From Tilletiaria anomala UBC 951 (Eukaryota > Basidiomycota > Exobasidiomycetes > Georgefischeriales > Tilletiariaceae), in contig NW_013546902.1 of NCBI RefSeq assembly GCF_000711695.1, positions 1-53,070 on the forward strand: a stretch of DNA of 53,070 bases, written 5' to 3'. Position numbers and translations under genes: made by a program. Below the pieces are notes generated by a model. It had not been told where the DNA came from. It was given only the letters and a program-made list of their open reading frames with translations, and ran no database searches. Shown piece by piece: positions 35,175 to 47,749 of the stretch. Numbering within the stretch: position 1 is the first letter of the stretch; each line of letters begins with the position of its first letter.

Positions 35175-37135
35175 ACTGTCGAATCGGTGGTCTCCGATCA
35201 GGAAAACTGGACGTCACACACCGCGCGGTGTTTGACTGATTTTCCTGCAAGATACAGATCGAGTCAGGAACAGGACACGTCGGCTCTCCTTCTCTAGAGC
35301 TTCCTTGGCAGCCGTGACCGTCTCGGAAGAAGCAAGAGCTCAGCGTACTGGACCGGGCATGCTGCCTCCGTGACCTTTGACAAAGTGCAGCCTGCAAGCT
35401 CCCGAGCCAACCAATACATACCCGACACTCCCTCCTGAAGCTATGATGAGAGAAACTGTTGCAGACTTGGCTTTGCAGTTGCGGAGCCTCAGACTCTTCG
35501 GCTGTGTGGCGGACGACTCGATCTTCAAGCCCATGTTGCACCGATATGTTGTTTACGTAAGCAATTGGTTCTACCAGCTCAACAATGATGTAGCACTTCA
35601 GAGAGAAGAGAAGTCGCCCCGCGACCAGTTTGGTCTCAAGGCCAATTCAATCCCTTATCGACCAAAGTGCGGATCCCACCCCATGCCAAGCTTAAACGAG
35701 GTCCAGTTCTCCAACAAGACAGCTGTGGCGTCGATCAAAATTACGAATTCACGACAAGATCATATCCGCCTTCTCGTTGTGGGACACCGATCGCAGCGCA
35801 TCTTGCGCGTGCCGGAGATCTTGTTCGCTTGAGCCATGGCCAGAGTCAGCAAGGTTCGCATGGTATCTTCGATATCCGAACTTGAGGGGTTTTGAGATGG
35901 AGGGTCCTGATATGAGACAGCCTGAGCGCTAAGACGCGCCTGCATCAAGCTCGCAGCATCTAAAAGGGTCAGAGCCATTCTCTCCTCGAGGCCGACGACG
36001 AACCTCAACGTGTCGATTTCGAATCGAAGCTGCAGGTCTATCGACTATTCTTCCTAGTTGCCGGTTTCAAGGCATCCGTTGCTTCGGCTTGCAACGACTT
36101 AGTGCGCTCCGTTCGGCACATCGCATCATGGGACTGAAAGCCCCTCCCGCGCGCACTCGCACACCTTTGCAAACTAGCTGCCATGTGGTATCGGCCAAGA
36201 AACCGGACCATATCTTCCTCGAAGAGGCTCTCTGGACCGTGGAGCACCACCATATCGAGTAAATTCATTGATACTCTCCAGAAAGGAATGGGTTCGACAG
36301 ACCGCGTAGCAGGGTGATGCATCCTGATGGAGGATCCACATAACCTGAAGTTCTGTCCTTTTGGTCAGACAGGGATCTGTGCTGACGGTGGCATCAGTTT
36401 CGAGGACGGCGCGGCGATCGCTATAGAAATGGCTTCACTAAGGACCTGCACACAGTTTCCGTCTGTGTAAAAGGGGACTGACAAGGTGCCAAAAAGGTGG
36501 TGAGCCAGTTCAGCTGCGGTATGGTTGCCACCGGGTCCATGTAGATGCAAGCTAGTCATGAATATGACTTGTTATCAGAAAGCTGATTGAATAAAGGAGA
36601 TGAAAAGCGATCGGATGAGGTGGGGAGTAGTATCTAGTTGGCAATAATCGTCAACCTCCAGTAAACATTACATGATGAGGGTTGCTAGAATGCGATGGCC
36701 AAAGGAAGCGTATGACGGACAGCGGTCAACTTCCAATTCAAGCGTACCAAAAAACCTGTTTACATAAGCAACAGTGAGAGTAACATGCTGAACACGAACT
36801 TCGACCACTTGAAAGGCAGTAACTGATTATGTTTGGTACTAGAGTCACCGCCTAGGTGAAAGGTTCGGCAGATGCAGCGTATGCACGAGAAGAGGGAATA
36901 CTCGACGTCGTGACGAAGCTTGGCGTGCGCGTTTCGCCCCGGCGGGCGAGCAGAGCTGTCGTTCGAATGGGCGATCGGTGACGGAGCGTGTTACGGACTG
37001 CCATGGGGCGGGAACTGCGGGCTCAACGCTCAAGTTGCGCGCATCGTTCTTTCTTCTTTACATCGAGTAAGAGCAGCACGGGCTGACATGTTATGACTTA
37101 CACACCGGTATTGTCACAAAGAAAAGAGGCTCGCA
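35175..37135. other. 2-kb interval upstream of Urk1 and the 709-residue gene
   Basis: This lies between divergent starts. It includes an unresolved minus-strand coding-like stretch (35760-36559, separate entry). An overlapping plus-strand frame (35377-35832, 151 codons) is probably a shadow. The remainder (36560-37135) is less GC-rich and presumably holds the promoter of the gene starting at 37136. Confidence 0.4.
35760..36559 (-). CDS. unresolved coding-like region, unrecognised
   Basis: Three minus-strand segments look coding. 36365-36559 starts MTSLHLHGPGGNHTAAELAH. 36038-36367 is in the same frame after one TGA and contains VSMNLLDMVVLHGPESLFEE. 35760-36040 is in another frame and contains RMALTLLDAASLMQARLSAQ and MRTLLTLAMAQANKIS. 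The first stop can be removed by a 42-nt intron (GTCAGC to TTCAG, with a CTGAC branch site 20 nt before the end). I found no in-frame junction for the second step, so this may be an intact gene with an intron I missed, or a decaying one. No domain is recognised. Confidence 0.35.
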
Positions 37136-39448
37136 ATGCCTGCTCCTGCACGAGACAAAAGTAAAGGGAAAGCGCGAGCTGTTGACCCTGTCACCGCAAG
37201 GACCTCGCCATCGCCGTCAGCGTCGCAGCCGCATTCGCTGTACTCCGCGCAGGAGCCATCTCCGTCACAGAGGAAAAAGCGCGGACGCAAGCCAGGCCAA
37301 AGTATCAAGTCGCGCCGCGTCCTGCGTCTCAACGATGATCCGTTTGACTCCTATGCGTCCTTCGCATATGGAAGAGCGCCAGCGAACACTGCAGAAGGCG
37401 AAGCACCACCGCCTAGCCTGCGTCCGATCGACAATGAGGATCCATTCTGGTTTTTTACGGCGCGCCAACTGCGAAGGCAATCTGGTTCAAGTGGAAGGCA
37501 CGAGCTCTCGCAATCTACACGAGACAATACCCAGGTTGGCGGAGACCAAAATGAAGAGGGCTCTGAACAAGCCGAGAGCAGCTCCTCTGCCGGAGCTCAG
37601 TTGCAGAATGGGGTTGCGGCTTCAACCTCTGTGCAATCACCAGCATCTACATCTACAACGGTGCCAAGGTGGATGGCGTCATTGACAGCCGAAGAAATTC
37701 AATCACGGTACCTGTACCGTGCACTGGAGCCCGATATTTTGTGCCTCATGCCCAACTCTGTAGGTTTTTTTTGGGCAGCCGCGACGTTGAGACAGCGGTC
37801 ATCACCATTTGTTTGCTTGTCCACTGATGTGACCTATTATCGTACAAACATACACACAGGATCTGATGAAGAGCATACACGCGTACGCAGCGCAGCTGTA
37901 CGCCGCTGCCGGATTCCTGTCAGAGACGGACAGTCTACGTTCGCAGCCTCATCCTCTGCCAAGTGATCGCAAGGCTCAAAAGCGCAAGCCCAAGCAAAAA
38001 AGGCAAAAAATGCAGACTCGCAAGCGGAGGCAGAAGAAGGCGATTGTAGTTGAAGGAAACGCAGCGGCTGGAAAGACGGCCGAGAGCTTTGATGAGTGGA
38101 GGGTCGAGAGAAACCAAGTCGGTGGTGCGAGAGACAGTGATCGCAATGGCGTTTCAGATGCCGAGGCTGTGCCTGGTGGAAGTCAACCAGATACAGCCAA
38201 AGAGTGTGAAGAGCAACCTGAATTTAACTCTTCCTCGTCAGACGTCTCCGATTATGGATCCATTGGCTCAGAATGCGATGACGACACGGACCTCGTCGAA
38301 GGTGACCCTTGGAGCGAGTACATACGAGCGCTCGAGGCAGCCACCAGAGCAAAACGCAAATTACAGCGGATCGATGGGCGCGTACATGCGTACAGAAGCA
38401 GTAGAGCGCAAGGTCGGGTTTCTATACGACGCGGAAGCCTTCAAGCAGGCGATACAGATCCAGGCGGTGTGGAAAACGAAAATTCGGATGACGACGCAAG
38501 CGAAGGCGGTTTTCTGCCTGAGGAGGACGAGGAAAACCAGCTTCAGGAGCTACAAGCGCTGCAAGCGCATCGATCGAGACGCGCTGCAGGATGGCAGCGC
38601 AGCAGAGAAGAACTCCTGCGGACCATGCAGCATGCGAACCAAGCTCGCGGCCGGCCAAAAGCAGTAGTGAGCCACGCCCATCTTTCGCCCCCCCGTTCCT
38701 CTCAACCTATAGCAGAACAGATGTCGGAAGCTCGAGTGCTTATGCACCCACACGAGGACTACGACGATATCGAAGACTTGCCTTTGGCTGCTACTGCTGC
38801 TTCGCTCCACTCGTCTTTTGGGACCGGTAAAACTCAAAGCGTGAATATGAACCGCACACTGGATGGTAGTGCACTGGTCGCGCTGGGTACGTCCTGCCCC
38901 GTATGGGAACTTTTCTCCGGGAAAGACGCGTTGACAAGCTTCTGACTTCGCCTTTGTTCACCACGTCAGCAATCTTCGTCGAGGAGTGTATCGCAGCGGA
39001 TTTGCCTCTTCAAGTCCATGATCAACTGACAGACGATGACACCGGGCATCAGAGAACGGGAGGCGGGGCCGACATGCATGAACATCACATCAACCCGGAT
39101 CTTCTGTCCTTTTTTTCGAGCGCGGTGTTCCAGAACCAAGTCTTCCCGGGAGTCGAAGCGCTGCCACTTGTCACAGCGCCTGACAGAGTCCAAGGCGACA
39201 TCGCCTCAGCATCAAGGAGGCAACAGGATGTGACCCAGGTCCGCCGACAGGAGAAACGCAGGATGATAACCGCTGCCAGCCCTGAACGCCTTTTCCTCGG
39301 CAGTGTCTCCGGGCATAATAGCGCAGGACGCGACGAAATCGACGTGCTGGCCGAGGTCGCTGACGAAGACGGCAATGTCTCCGAAGATGGGCGGCCCTCC
39401 CATCAGGCTACGAGCAGCGCTGGCGAGGTCAGCGATGGCTTTGTGTGA
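37136..39448 (+). CDS. unrecognised nuclear-type protein, 709 residues
   Basis: Three exons, 37136-37759, 37860-38886 and 38970-39448, join in frame. The N-terminus (MPAPARDKSKGKARAV) and RKKRGRKPGQ are basic and AT-hook-like, suggesting nuclear location. A folded-looking stretch crosses the first junction: SLTAEEIQSRYLYRALEPDI, then LMPNSDLMKSIHAYAAQLYA. The middle is alternately basic (KRKPKQKRQKMQTRKRRQKK) and acidic, with WSEYIRALEAATRAKRKL. A second conserved-looking stretch crosses the second junction: RTLDGSALVALAIFVEECIA. The rest is polar. Donors are GTAGGT and GTACGT. I do not recognise the family; a chromatin or RNA polymerase I factor is only a guess from composition. It converges on the histidine kinase gene, with about 250 bases between the stops. 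Confidence 0.8.
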
Positions 39449-39698
39449 AGGATGCATCAGAAGTTGCAGGCTAGAGCCTAGAACACATCGTCACAGCGCC
39501 ACACATCAATCGATCAACGCTCTCTAAATATAAATTGCAAGCTAGCCTGATATGCATGAAACTGCGGCCGCTAGTAAGCAGTCAAATGGGGGCAAATGTC
39601 GACGGTACACAAAATATGCCAATACTGGGCGCGAGCGGTGCGCTGTTGCGTGACATGGCATGCGCTAAAGTAGAAGAACAGTGTAAATGCCATTCGAT

Positions 39699-42600
39699 TT
39701 ACTGCGAGAGCATTTTGAGCAACGACGAAAGTCTAATCAGGGAATGAAATGTGGAAGTGGATGTCAGCACGAGAGAGGTATCAGGACCGGCCCAGCATTC
39801 GGTCACTCACACTTTGAAACTCAGCGGCTTAACAATGTAGCCATCGGCACCAGTAGCGAAAGCCATACGCTTGTCCTCATCCGATGATCGACCCGTCAAG
39901 GCAAATATCTTGACGCGGCTTCGAGGGCTCTGGTGACGCAATATTGGTCGAACGCGACTGGATGCACCTGTGGACGATGAAGAGGAAGTGTTCGAGTTGG
40001 CACTGGCGGCCAAAGACGCGGTGTACCGCTCGGCTTCAACTCGGCGAATCGCAGCTGTGGCGCCGATTCCGTCGAGCACAGGCATCGAGAGGTCCATGAG
40101 GATGACACTGAAAGGAAACGGTGTCATACGGTCTGGTCAAGTGAGAAGGGCAATGCGTCACTCACTCGAAATGATTCGGCGGATGAGCCTCGAATATCTT
40201 GACACCTTCTTCTCCATTGACAGCCTCGGCATAATCGACATTCTAAGACGAAGAAATGGATGCATAAGTGGTGCTGCGCGCACGCTTCGGCTAGGGTAGA
40301 TACCACTCACAATTTTCTCAAGGAAGGCTGCAATCACATTGCGGTTGATCGGATTGTCCTCAACCGAGAGAATCTGCATTCGCTTGCGAGGAGCTGGCGC
40401 GCCCGGAGGTCGGGCAGGGTGGACAACGTTCTTGAGAATCGTTCCTTCACCCCCCTCCAGGCTCACAGTGGACCCCGGTGTGGTGGATGGTGAAGAAGCG
40501 TTACCACTTCCATTGACATCTGCGAAATAGTCGGAGTTCTCTCCCTCTCCGAGCCGATCTCGCGACATGGGGGACAAGAGCACGTGCTTGTGCAATCGAG
40601 GCTCGTGGTAGGTGATACTCCTTGCGGGCAAAAGCGGACGCTTCGCGGCTGGGACTTCTTTAGGATCATTCATGACGCGGCCGGATCGCCACTTGTCTTC
40701 TGCAGAGTGACGCCGAATCAGTGATGCATTTGAGGATCCCGGGTTCGGAGCTGGTGGTGACATGTAAAAGCCTTCGGGATGCAGTTGCGAGGCATTGGAA
40801 TGGTGTGAAAGCCCGCGTGGAGTGATGTCGGGGTTCGCTTCGGGCGTGTCGTCGGTTTCGCCCAACTCCTTGTCGTGCTTCTCGAGCGTAAAATAGTCCT
40901 GGTTCTCTTCATTGATGACGCTAATGTTGTGCGCATTTGGAGACGGAAGCGGTGTGTCCGCCTTCGTGGCTTCCTCCAATGGTGGCTTGCCCTCACGGGT
41001 GCGTTCGACACACTGCAGGCAGAAATCAACCACCGCTTCGAGCTTGGCTGGACCGCAAGGCTTGAACAGGATCCGCGCTACGCCTCCGGCCTCGTGGTAG
41101 ATGTTGCACGCATTTGCCATCTCTTGCCCGCCGCGTGAGCTGGTCAGAATGATCGCAGGTGGCAGCGAGCTGGAGGCTGACACGTGCAGTGCTTCGAGCA
41201 GACTGACGTCCTCATTGATGATAACCATGTCCGCCACCCTTTCGACACTCTCTTCGGCAAGCGCAAACTTCCACCAGCCGCACAAGTAGCCCAGCAGGAC
41301 CTCCTTGAGATCTTGTTGACCTCGCGGCTCTCCAAAACCGAGCAGCGAGAATGAATACTCGCCGGCAACGTCCAAGCTTGACGTATAGACCACACCTTCC
41401 ATCTCTTGTGCCGTGGCTTTTTCTAGCTCGCAAGTGACTTTGATTTCAGTACCCTGTCCCTCTGTACTCCAGACGTCGATCTTGCCGTTCATCGCTGGCG
41501 ACTGAACAATGCTATTGACGATGGAAAGCCCAAGGCCTGTACCGGTGCCGAGGGTATTCTCCTGCGTGAAGGGGTGGAACAACTGCTCTTCTAAGAAGTG
41601 TCTGGAAATGCCCCGCCCAGTGTCGGTGACGCCGAGTTCGACGATGATGTGCGTATCAGTGCTAGAGAGCTCCCGCAAAGAGACATGCACGAAGCCTGCA
41701 GAAGTGAACTTAAGAGAGTTGCCAATCAAGTTCATGAGCACACGCCGGATCCCACCCGTGTCGCAGTTGACCAGCCAGCCATTCTCTCGGAACGAGATCT
41801 CGATGACCGTCTCCACGTCATTGTTAACCAGCTTTTGCGGTACCGCAGCGACAGAGGCGATCTTGCTTTCTGGAGGAGCATAGAGCGATCCGATGCCCGA
41901 GTTGCTCTGCATTCCCAGAGTTTTCGCCATCTGACCAATCCAGCTGCTCTCGCAGACCTCCTGCACCAATCGCACCAGGTCACATTTGGTCTTGTTGTGC
42001 GAAGGCAAGCCCTTTGAGCGACTTGACCCGCTGAGCTTGGTGAAGTCCAGCACGTGGTTGACAAGCTCAAGCAGCGACTTGCCACAAGCCTCAACCGTGT
42101 CCAGGTAGGATCCTTGCGTCGCGCTCAATTTGGTCTCGGCCAACAGCTCTGCCGCAGCGAGAATTCCATGCAGTGGCGTCCGGAGTTCATGTGAGATGCT
42201 GTGAAGCAAGAAGGGGCCAATTCAGCGAACATTCTGACAAGTGGCCCCTTTGAGACTCACTTTGAGATGAAATGACTCTTCGCCTTGTCGGCAAGCATGA
42301 TGTCTTTGCGGAGCACCGCGCTGAGAATGATCATGCCGATCGCTCGCAAGTACTGCAGCCCCGTTTCTTTCAGCTCCTCCAATGCCGAGCCTTCCTCGGT
42401 CGAGAGCGAGTACGTGCACAGCATGGCAAACGGCTGGCGATTGAGCCCGAAGATAGGCACGACCAGTAGGCGCGAGATGCCGTCGGGAAGCAGGTGCCGA
42501 AGTGGCGTCGGCGTGTACGGGTAGAACCTGCCAGCGGGGTGCGCTCTGAGGAACTGAGCAACCTGCACGTGATGCGATAAGGGCACAGGATCTGCTCGTT

Positions 42601-45600
42601 CCAGAGGAGGCTCTTGGTCCTCGCTTGTTCCGAGGACGATCATAGGCGGTACCAGCTTACTCTTGAGGGCACCACCCTTGTGCGACCCGTCCCAGAATGG
42701 GCTGTCGACCACGTCTAGCTCGTCAGGCTTATCCGTACTCGCGAACGGCTTGAGGTCCGGATGCGAGTATGGACTCGGGAAGAAGATCTTCGTGCTGGAA
42801 TCTTCCGAGTCTGGCGGAAAAGACTCGATCAGTTCAAAGTGCGAAAGGTCAAAGACGACCGCTCCGTTGGCCTGCAGCGCCTCCTGCATTGTCTCGGCCG
42901 CCAAGCCATAGATACGTCTGGCACCCTGGGCAACATGCACCTCGCCATCCGTCGACTCCTCCAAGTCCATCTCCAGGCATTCTCGTGTGAAATTCTCGAT
43001 CGAGTGTTGCATGCGGTCCCTCGCTTCGAAGTGCATGCGATCTCGCAGCAGCTCCATTTCGCGCATGACGATCCGCGCGAACTCTCGCAGCGTGTGCCGT
43101 TGCCGCGGGCTGAATTCGTCCCTTGGCCGGTTGTCGATGACGCACAGGCTTCCGATATTGTAGCCATCAGCGGTGCGCAGGGGGCTGCCGGCGTAAAAGC
43201 GAATGTTGGGCACGCTCGTGACAAGCGGGTTGCCAGCGAAGCGCCAGTCCTTTGCTGCGTCCAGCACTACAATTGGCTCATCTCCATCCTGCAGGATGGC
43301 ATGCCCACAGAACGAGCAATCACGCGACCCGGCAAGACGTTGCAGGGTGTTGAGGTTCAAGTCGCCGCCGCCTCCGCTCTCAGTGCGGAAGATCTGCTCT
43401 CGCTCGCCGATGAGGCTGATGAGGACGAGTTTGGTGTTAAACACAAGCTTGACCAAGTGCGCAATGCGGTCGAAGTTCGCGTTGCCGGAGAGCTTCGGCG
43501 GGCCGTAGCGCCGTAGCGCTTTCCTTCGGTCGAGTTCATTTGGAGGCGGTACGGCGGGTAGGTAGCCGTTCTCGCGGAAGAATGCTTCCGCTTGTCGACC
43601 AGCGGCGACGTAGGTGTTGATCGTCGAGCCTGCGCCTGCGCTCGCACCCGTGCCACTTCCGCCTGCATCGCCTGCGTCGTCTTCGCCTTTGCTGGGCGAG
43701 TTGCATTGCGCGTTACTGCTGCTGTTGCTGCTGCTGCCGCCTCCGCGCGCATCGCCGCCGGACGACGAAGATCTTTTACGATGGGATGGACGCGTTGGAG
43801 GCAGGTCATCATACGACGTGGGCGCGCTGCCGTCGGTTGTGGCGGAGCGATCGAGCATCTCGCGGCCCGCGAGCGAGCCACTTGGAGGGTTCAGTCGCAT
43901 CGGCGTTGCGCCCTGTCTCTGCTCGTGGCTGTGCCGATCGTGTGCCGTCACGTCCTGCATCGAAGCGCTGTTGCTGATGGACGAGAACGGCTCCTCGCGG
44001 GCCGGCTGTTGCGGCCCGGCGACCTGCTTGGCTATGGGCCATGCGGATGTCGTTGTCCACGATACGCCAAGCTTCGCCTCGGTCATGCGCAGGATGCCGT
44101 AGGGCCTGATCATCGCCTTGGCCTTGGATAGGTTGGGCGGGAAGCTGAGGCTGTGCGGCTGCAGCTTGCCGTCCGAGTTCTTCAGCGGGAGCGTGGCGGC
44201 GCGCCGCTCGAAGCTGGCACGACGCGCAGCGCGGCGCAGGCCGTCGAGTGTCGTGTTGTCCAGGGCGCTGCCGCCGTCCGATGCCAGGAAGAGTGAGGGC
44301 GCGTCGCCCTGGCTGCCCTGCGAGGCCTGGCGCGCCATGACCTGCTCCAACGTCGTGCTCGTCCCCTCCGGGACTGAGTCCCAGCCATATGCGGGCTCCG
44401 AGAGGAACGTCACAGGCATGGGCTGTAACGGAGTTGGCTGCGGTCGATGCGGCGCCTGCCTGCCCTCCTCGTCCTTTTCGTCTTCATCGTGGACGGCGGC
44501 ACGCCGACCAGTGAGCAGCAGCCCACTCGGTGTAGACTTTGACGCGACACCATCCCCGCCGGACCCCTGCTGTTGCTGTTGCTGCTGCCGCTTTGCTCTA
44601 CTGGACGCCTCGTGGCGGCGCTGCTGATACTTCTGTTCCGACTGCCAGAGACACTCATCGCGGTCGTGCGACAGATTGGCCGGGCAGTTGAGACCCTGCA
44701 CGTAGTCCAGCACGTCCTGCCCGGCCGAAACGGGCGTCGGGGGTGTCTTGCTGTGCAAAGGCTTGGAGATGCCACCACCCGTTCCCGCTCCCGCTTCCGA
44801 GGCTGCAATAGCGCCGGCGCCAAAGGGCTCCTGCTTGTGCTGGAGGCGCTGTGCCTTCTCCTTCTCACATGCCTCGATCTTGTTGGTCGTCGGGACGTTC
44901 CACGCGCTCTCGGTGCTGGCGTGGATAAGGTGGTCCAGCTCTGGAGTTGCCGGCACGGCCCGCTGCGACGGGCTGCGGAGAGCAGCAGCGTGTGCCGCAG
45001 CCGCGGCTGTAGTGTTAGCGTCATCATCGATAGCTGCTTTGTCTCGCTGTTTGGCGAGCAGCGGCGACTCTATGCTTCCCTCAGTTACTGCTGTGGCGGA
45101 CGACGAGCTCCGCCCGGCGCCAGCGACAACCTCGTCTTTCTCCTTTGCCATCCTGACTGCATTCTGCGCAGCGAGCTCGAGCACCGCGCCGCTTGCGCTG
45201 CCGCCGCCGTCGGAGCTGGCATACTCAAGGCTGGGCCGGCGCCCACCGAGCACCTTAATGTCTGCGACGGGTGTGCCGTTGAGCGAAATGCGCGTCAGGA
45301 TGCCGGGGTATAGGCTCGACCTACCCGGCGGGCGCGGTAGGCGCAGCGGATCCCAGCGCCCGCGCGAGTAGGCAAAGACAAAGTTTGCCCAGTCGTACTG
45401 TCCCTCATCGCCCGGACCATACAGCGGCGGGTCGGTCATCATGCTCTGCTCGGCCGACTCGTCACAGGCGTCGGCGCATTCGCCCTCGCTGCTACCCTCG
45501 AGTACGCCCCCGCTGTCGCCGTCTCCTCTAGCTTCGTGTTGCACCAGCTCGCGAGCGGGACCCTTTGCTGCGGGTTTCCTGTTTCCCTCCGCCAGCGCCG

Positions 45601-46648
45601 CCGTTGCTGCTGGTGGCACGGATGGCTCAGCAGCAGCAGTCCCAGCAGACGCGGACGCGGGCAAGGGAATAAGGGGGGGGAGGTGTGCGAGCGCGCCGGG
45701 CGGAGAGCTGGCGGGTCTGCCAGTGGCGTGCGGCGGGTGGTCCGCAAAGTCCCACGCGTGCACTGAGCTCGCGATGTCGATCATCGAGCCTCCCGTCGTC
45801 CTGACGCTGCCGCTGTCGGTGCTCGCGCTGCCTCCTCCTGATGCTGCGCCGCAGCCGCTGCGCTCGCTGCTACCGCCGCCGCCGAAGCCGACGCTACCGC
45901 TCCCCGTGCCTGTGCCGATGCTGCCACCGGCGTTGTCCCCGCCATCGAAGCTCCCGCGGCCATGCGATGGATGCACCCAATCGCCCCCGCCAGCCGAGCT
46001 GTTCGCCGCTGGCGCTGTGCCGCCACTACCTGCACCGCTGCCGCCACTACCTGCACCGCTGCCGCCACTACCTGCACCGCTACCGCCAGACAGGCTGAGG
46101 CTGACGGCGCTCTGCTGTGAGGGGCTCTGGACGATGCGCGCGCTGGAGCTCGCAAGCACCGCTGAGCCGCGCCAGCCTCCAGCGCGGCGCCCGGCATGAC
46201 CATGCGCCGGCGGGAGTGCCGCGCCGGACGACAAGCCGTACACGTGTGCATGTGCGGGTGGGTGCGGATGATGTTGCGCATTTGCATGCGCGTGGCTGTA
46301 CGCCGCCGAGCCTACGTTTCCGCCGCCGCTGCAGGCGCTGGAGTCGCTGTTGCTGCAGCCGGCGGGGCTCATGGATGTGCTGCTGGACATGCGACGCGGC
46401 GAGGCGGCTGCCGTGGACGAGGTGCGTGAATGTGCACGCGACTGAGACTGTGTTTGTGGGTGTGTGGAGCCGCTCTGCTCGCCTACTGTTATATCCTTTT
46501 CCTTCTCCCTGTCATTCTCCTTGTCGTCCCTGGCGCTCATGATGGTGGAGGCACCTGCAGCGCCGGTGCCGGTGCCGCGGCTGCTGCCGCTGCCGCCAGA
46601 CGATTCAGGGAGAAGGGCAAGCGCATCGCTGAGCCCTTCTGCGAGCAT
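39699..46648 (-). CDS. GAF-domain hybrid histidine kinase
   Basis: Five exons, 42261-46648, 40311-42198, 40166-40242, 39811-40107 and 39699-39732, give 2227 residues. The first 1000 or so are low complexity (Ser, Gly, Ala, Gln). A GAF domain spans about 1050-1230, with RAD-like context YAGSPLRTADGYNIGSLCVI. The H-box HELRTPLHG crosses the first junction (phosphoacceptor His1466). Next come an N-box region, then DTGRGISRHFLEEQLFHPFT and GTGTGLGLSIV of the ATPase domain. A segment with IILTSSRGG and ILFKPCGP looks like a degenerate receiver. The true receiver (about 2069-2220) has SVEDNPINRN, ILMDLSMP (Asp2123), FALTG and YIVKP. It would feed a phosphotransfer (Ypd1) relay. Acceptor and donor sites all restore conserved motifs. 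The start at 46648 is the first ATG of the frame; the N-terminus could be longer. Confidence 0.92.
46021..46083 (-). repeat. 21-nt tandem repeat in histidine kinase coding region
   Basis: Three copies of a 21-base unit (first copy 46021-46041; the third differs by one base) encode repeated Gly-Ser-Gly-Ala blocks (GGSGAGS) in the disordered N-terminal part of the histidine kinase. Each unit is a multiple of three, so copy-number change would keep the frame. Confidence 0.85.
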
Positions 46649-47749
46649 TTCCTCGCTCCTGCGGCCGAGGTGAGCCGCCGTACCAGCAGTGGCAGTGGCC
46701 GCGGGGCTACAATTGGTGGCGAGTATGTGTACCGGATCGGCGGTCAGCTGTGCATGGCTCGCGTGCGACCTGCCTTGCGAAGGGGATGACGCGATTGGTG
46801 CTGATTCTGGTTATGGTTCTGGTTCTGGTTCTGGTGCTGATGCTCTGCTCTGCTGTGGCCGCACTGGTCAGCGAGCATTGCCTGTTCCATGGTGACAGGA
46901 GCAGCAACTCGGACCTTGGCTTCTTTACCCATAAATAGTAGCTGCTATGCGATGCTGATCGAGGTGATCAGTTGCCGTTCGATCCAGTCTGATTGGATTC
47001 TGTTGATCTGACCCGGGCACTACAGCACTCTTTCCTACCACACTCTATGACTGCACCGCACTGCGCCGCTCTCCTAGCCGTTCCGCAATGGTCCAATCCC
47101 CCGCCATGCATCATTCAATTAATCAATCAATCATAATGGTATGTGAGTCCCGTTTTCTTACAAAGCACATGCCACTTCGTCCTCGCCCCCCCCGGTGCCT
47201 GCCCTCGCACACAGCACATGTCAGCACCGCCACCAGCGAGCGAGGCGTTGCAGGCTAGAACTGAGGGTTGCATCACCTCCCCATCGACGCACCTCCACTC
47301 CACCTTCCACGGGCCACAAACGCGTCGGCCGTGCCCATGTTCGTCCGTGCGTTTCTCCGTGCCCCGCTCGGCTTCACCTCCAACAGGCAGACAGCAGCCA
47401 GCCCGTATGCCATGGGAGACGCAGGGGAGCTGCACTCGAGGACAATAAGGCAACCACGCAGCGCTGGAGGCAAAGTTCGCCAGCTGGATGGGGCAATGTT
47501 GATGGTCATGATGATGCGTGGAAAAGAGACTCCACTGCCTTAGCCTGCACGCGTTCTTGTATCGTACAACCAGCTCCTGCGCCAAACGCACATTCATATA
47601 CGCAGGCCAGATCGCCGCTGCCCGCCCGTCCGCTGCTCGTTCCCGCCCACAGACCGCCGCTGCGCTTACAAGCGTGAACCGGAGCGCCGGCTCGAGGCCG
47701 CCGAGCGCCCGTCTTCCCAGTGGCAGTTCGTCACGTTGCTCGCGATGCA
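46649..47749. other. 1.1-kb spacer upstream of the histidine kinase
   Basis: No supportable gene. There is a (GGTTCT/CTGGTT)-like short tract near 46800-46840, and AATCAATC repeats near 47116-47131. The minus-strand frame 47127-47915 (262 codons) is GC-biased, overlaps the end of the broken transporter and shows no domain. Promoter elements for the kinase gene should lie in the first few hundred bases. Confidence 0.45.

Noticed and set aside
35377-35832. 151-codon plus-strand frame with partly helical composition
   Set aside because: It overlaps minus-strand coding-like segments, has no recognised domain and no exon partners, and was treated as a shadow.
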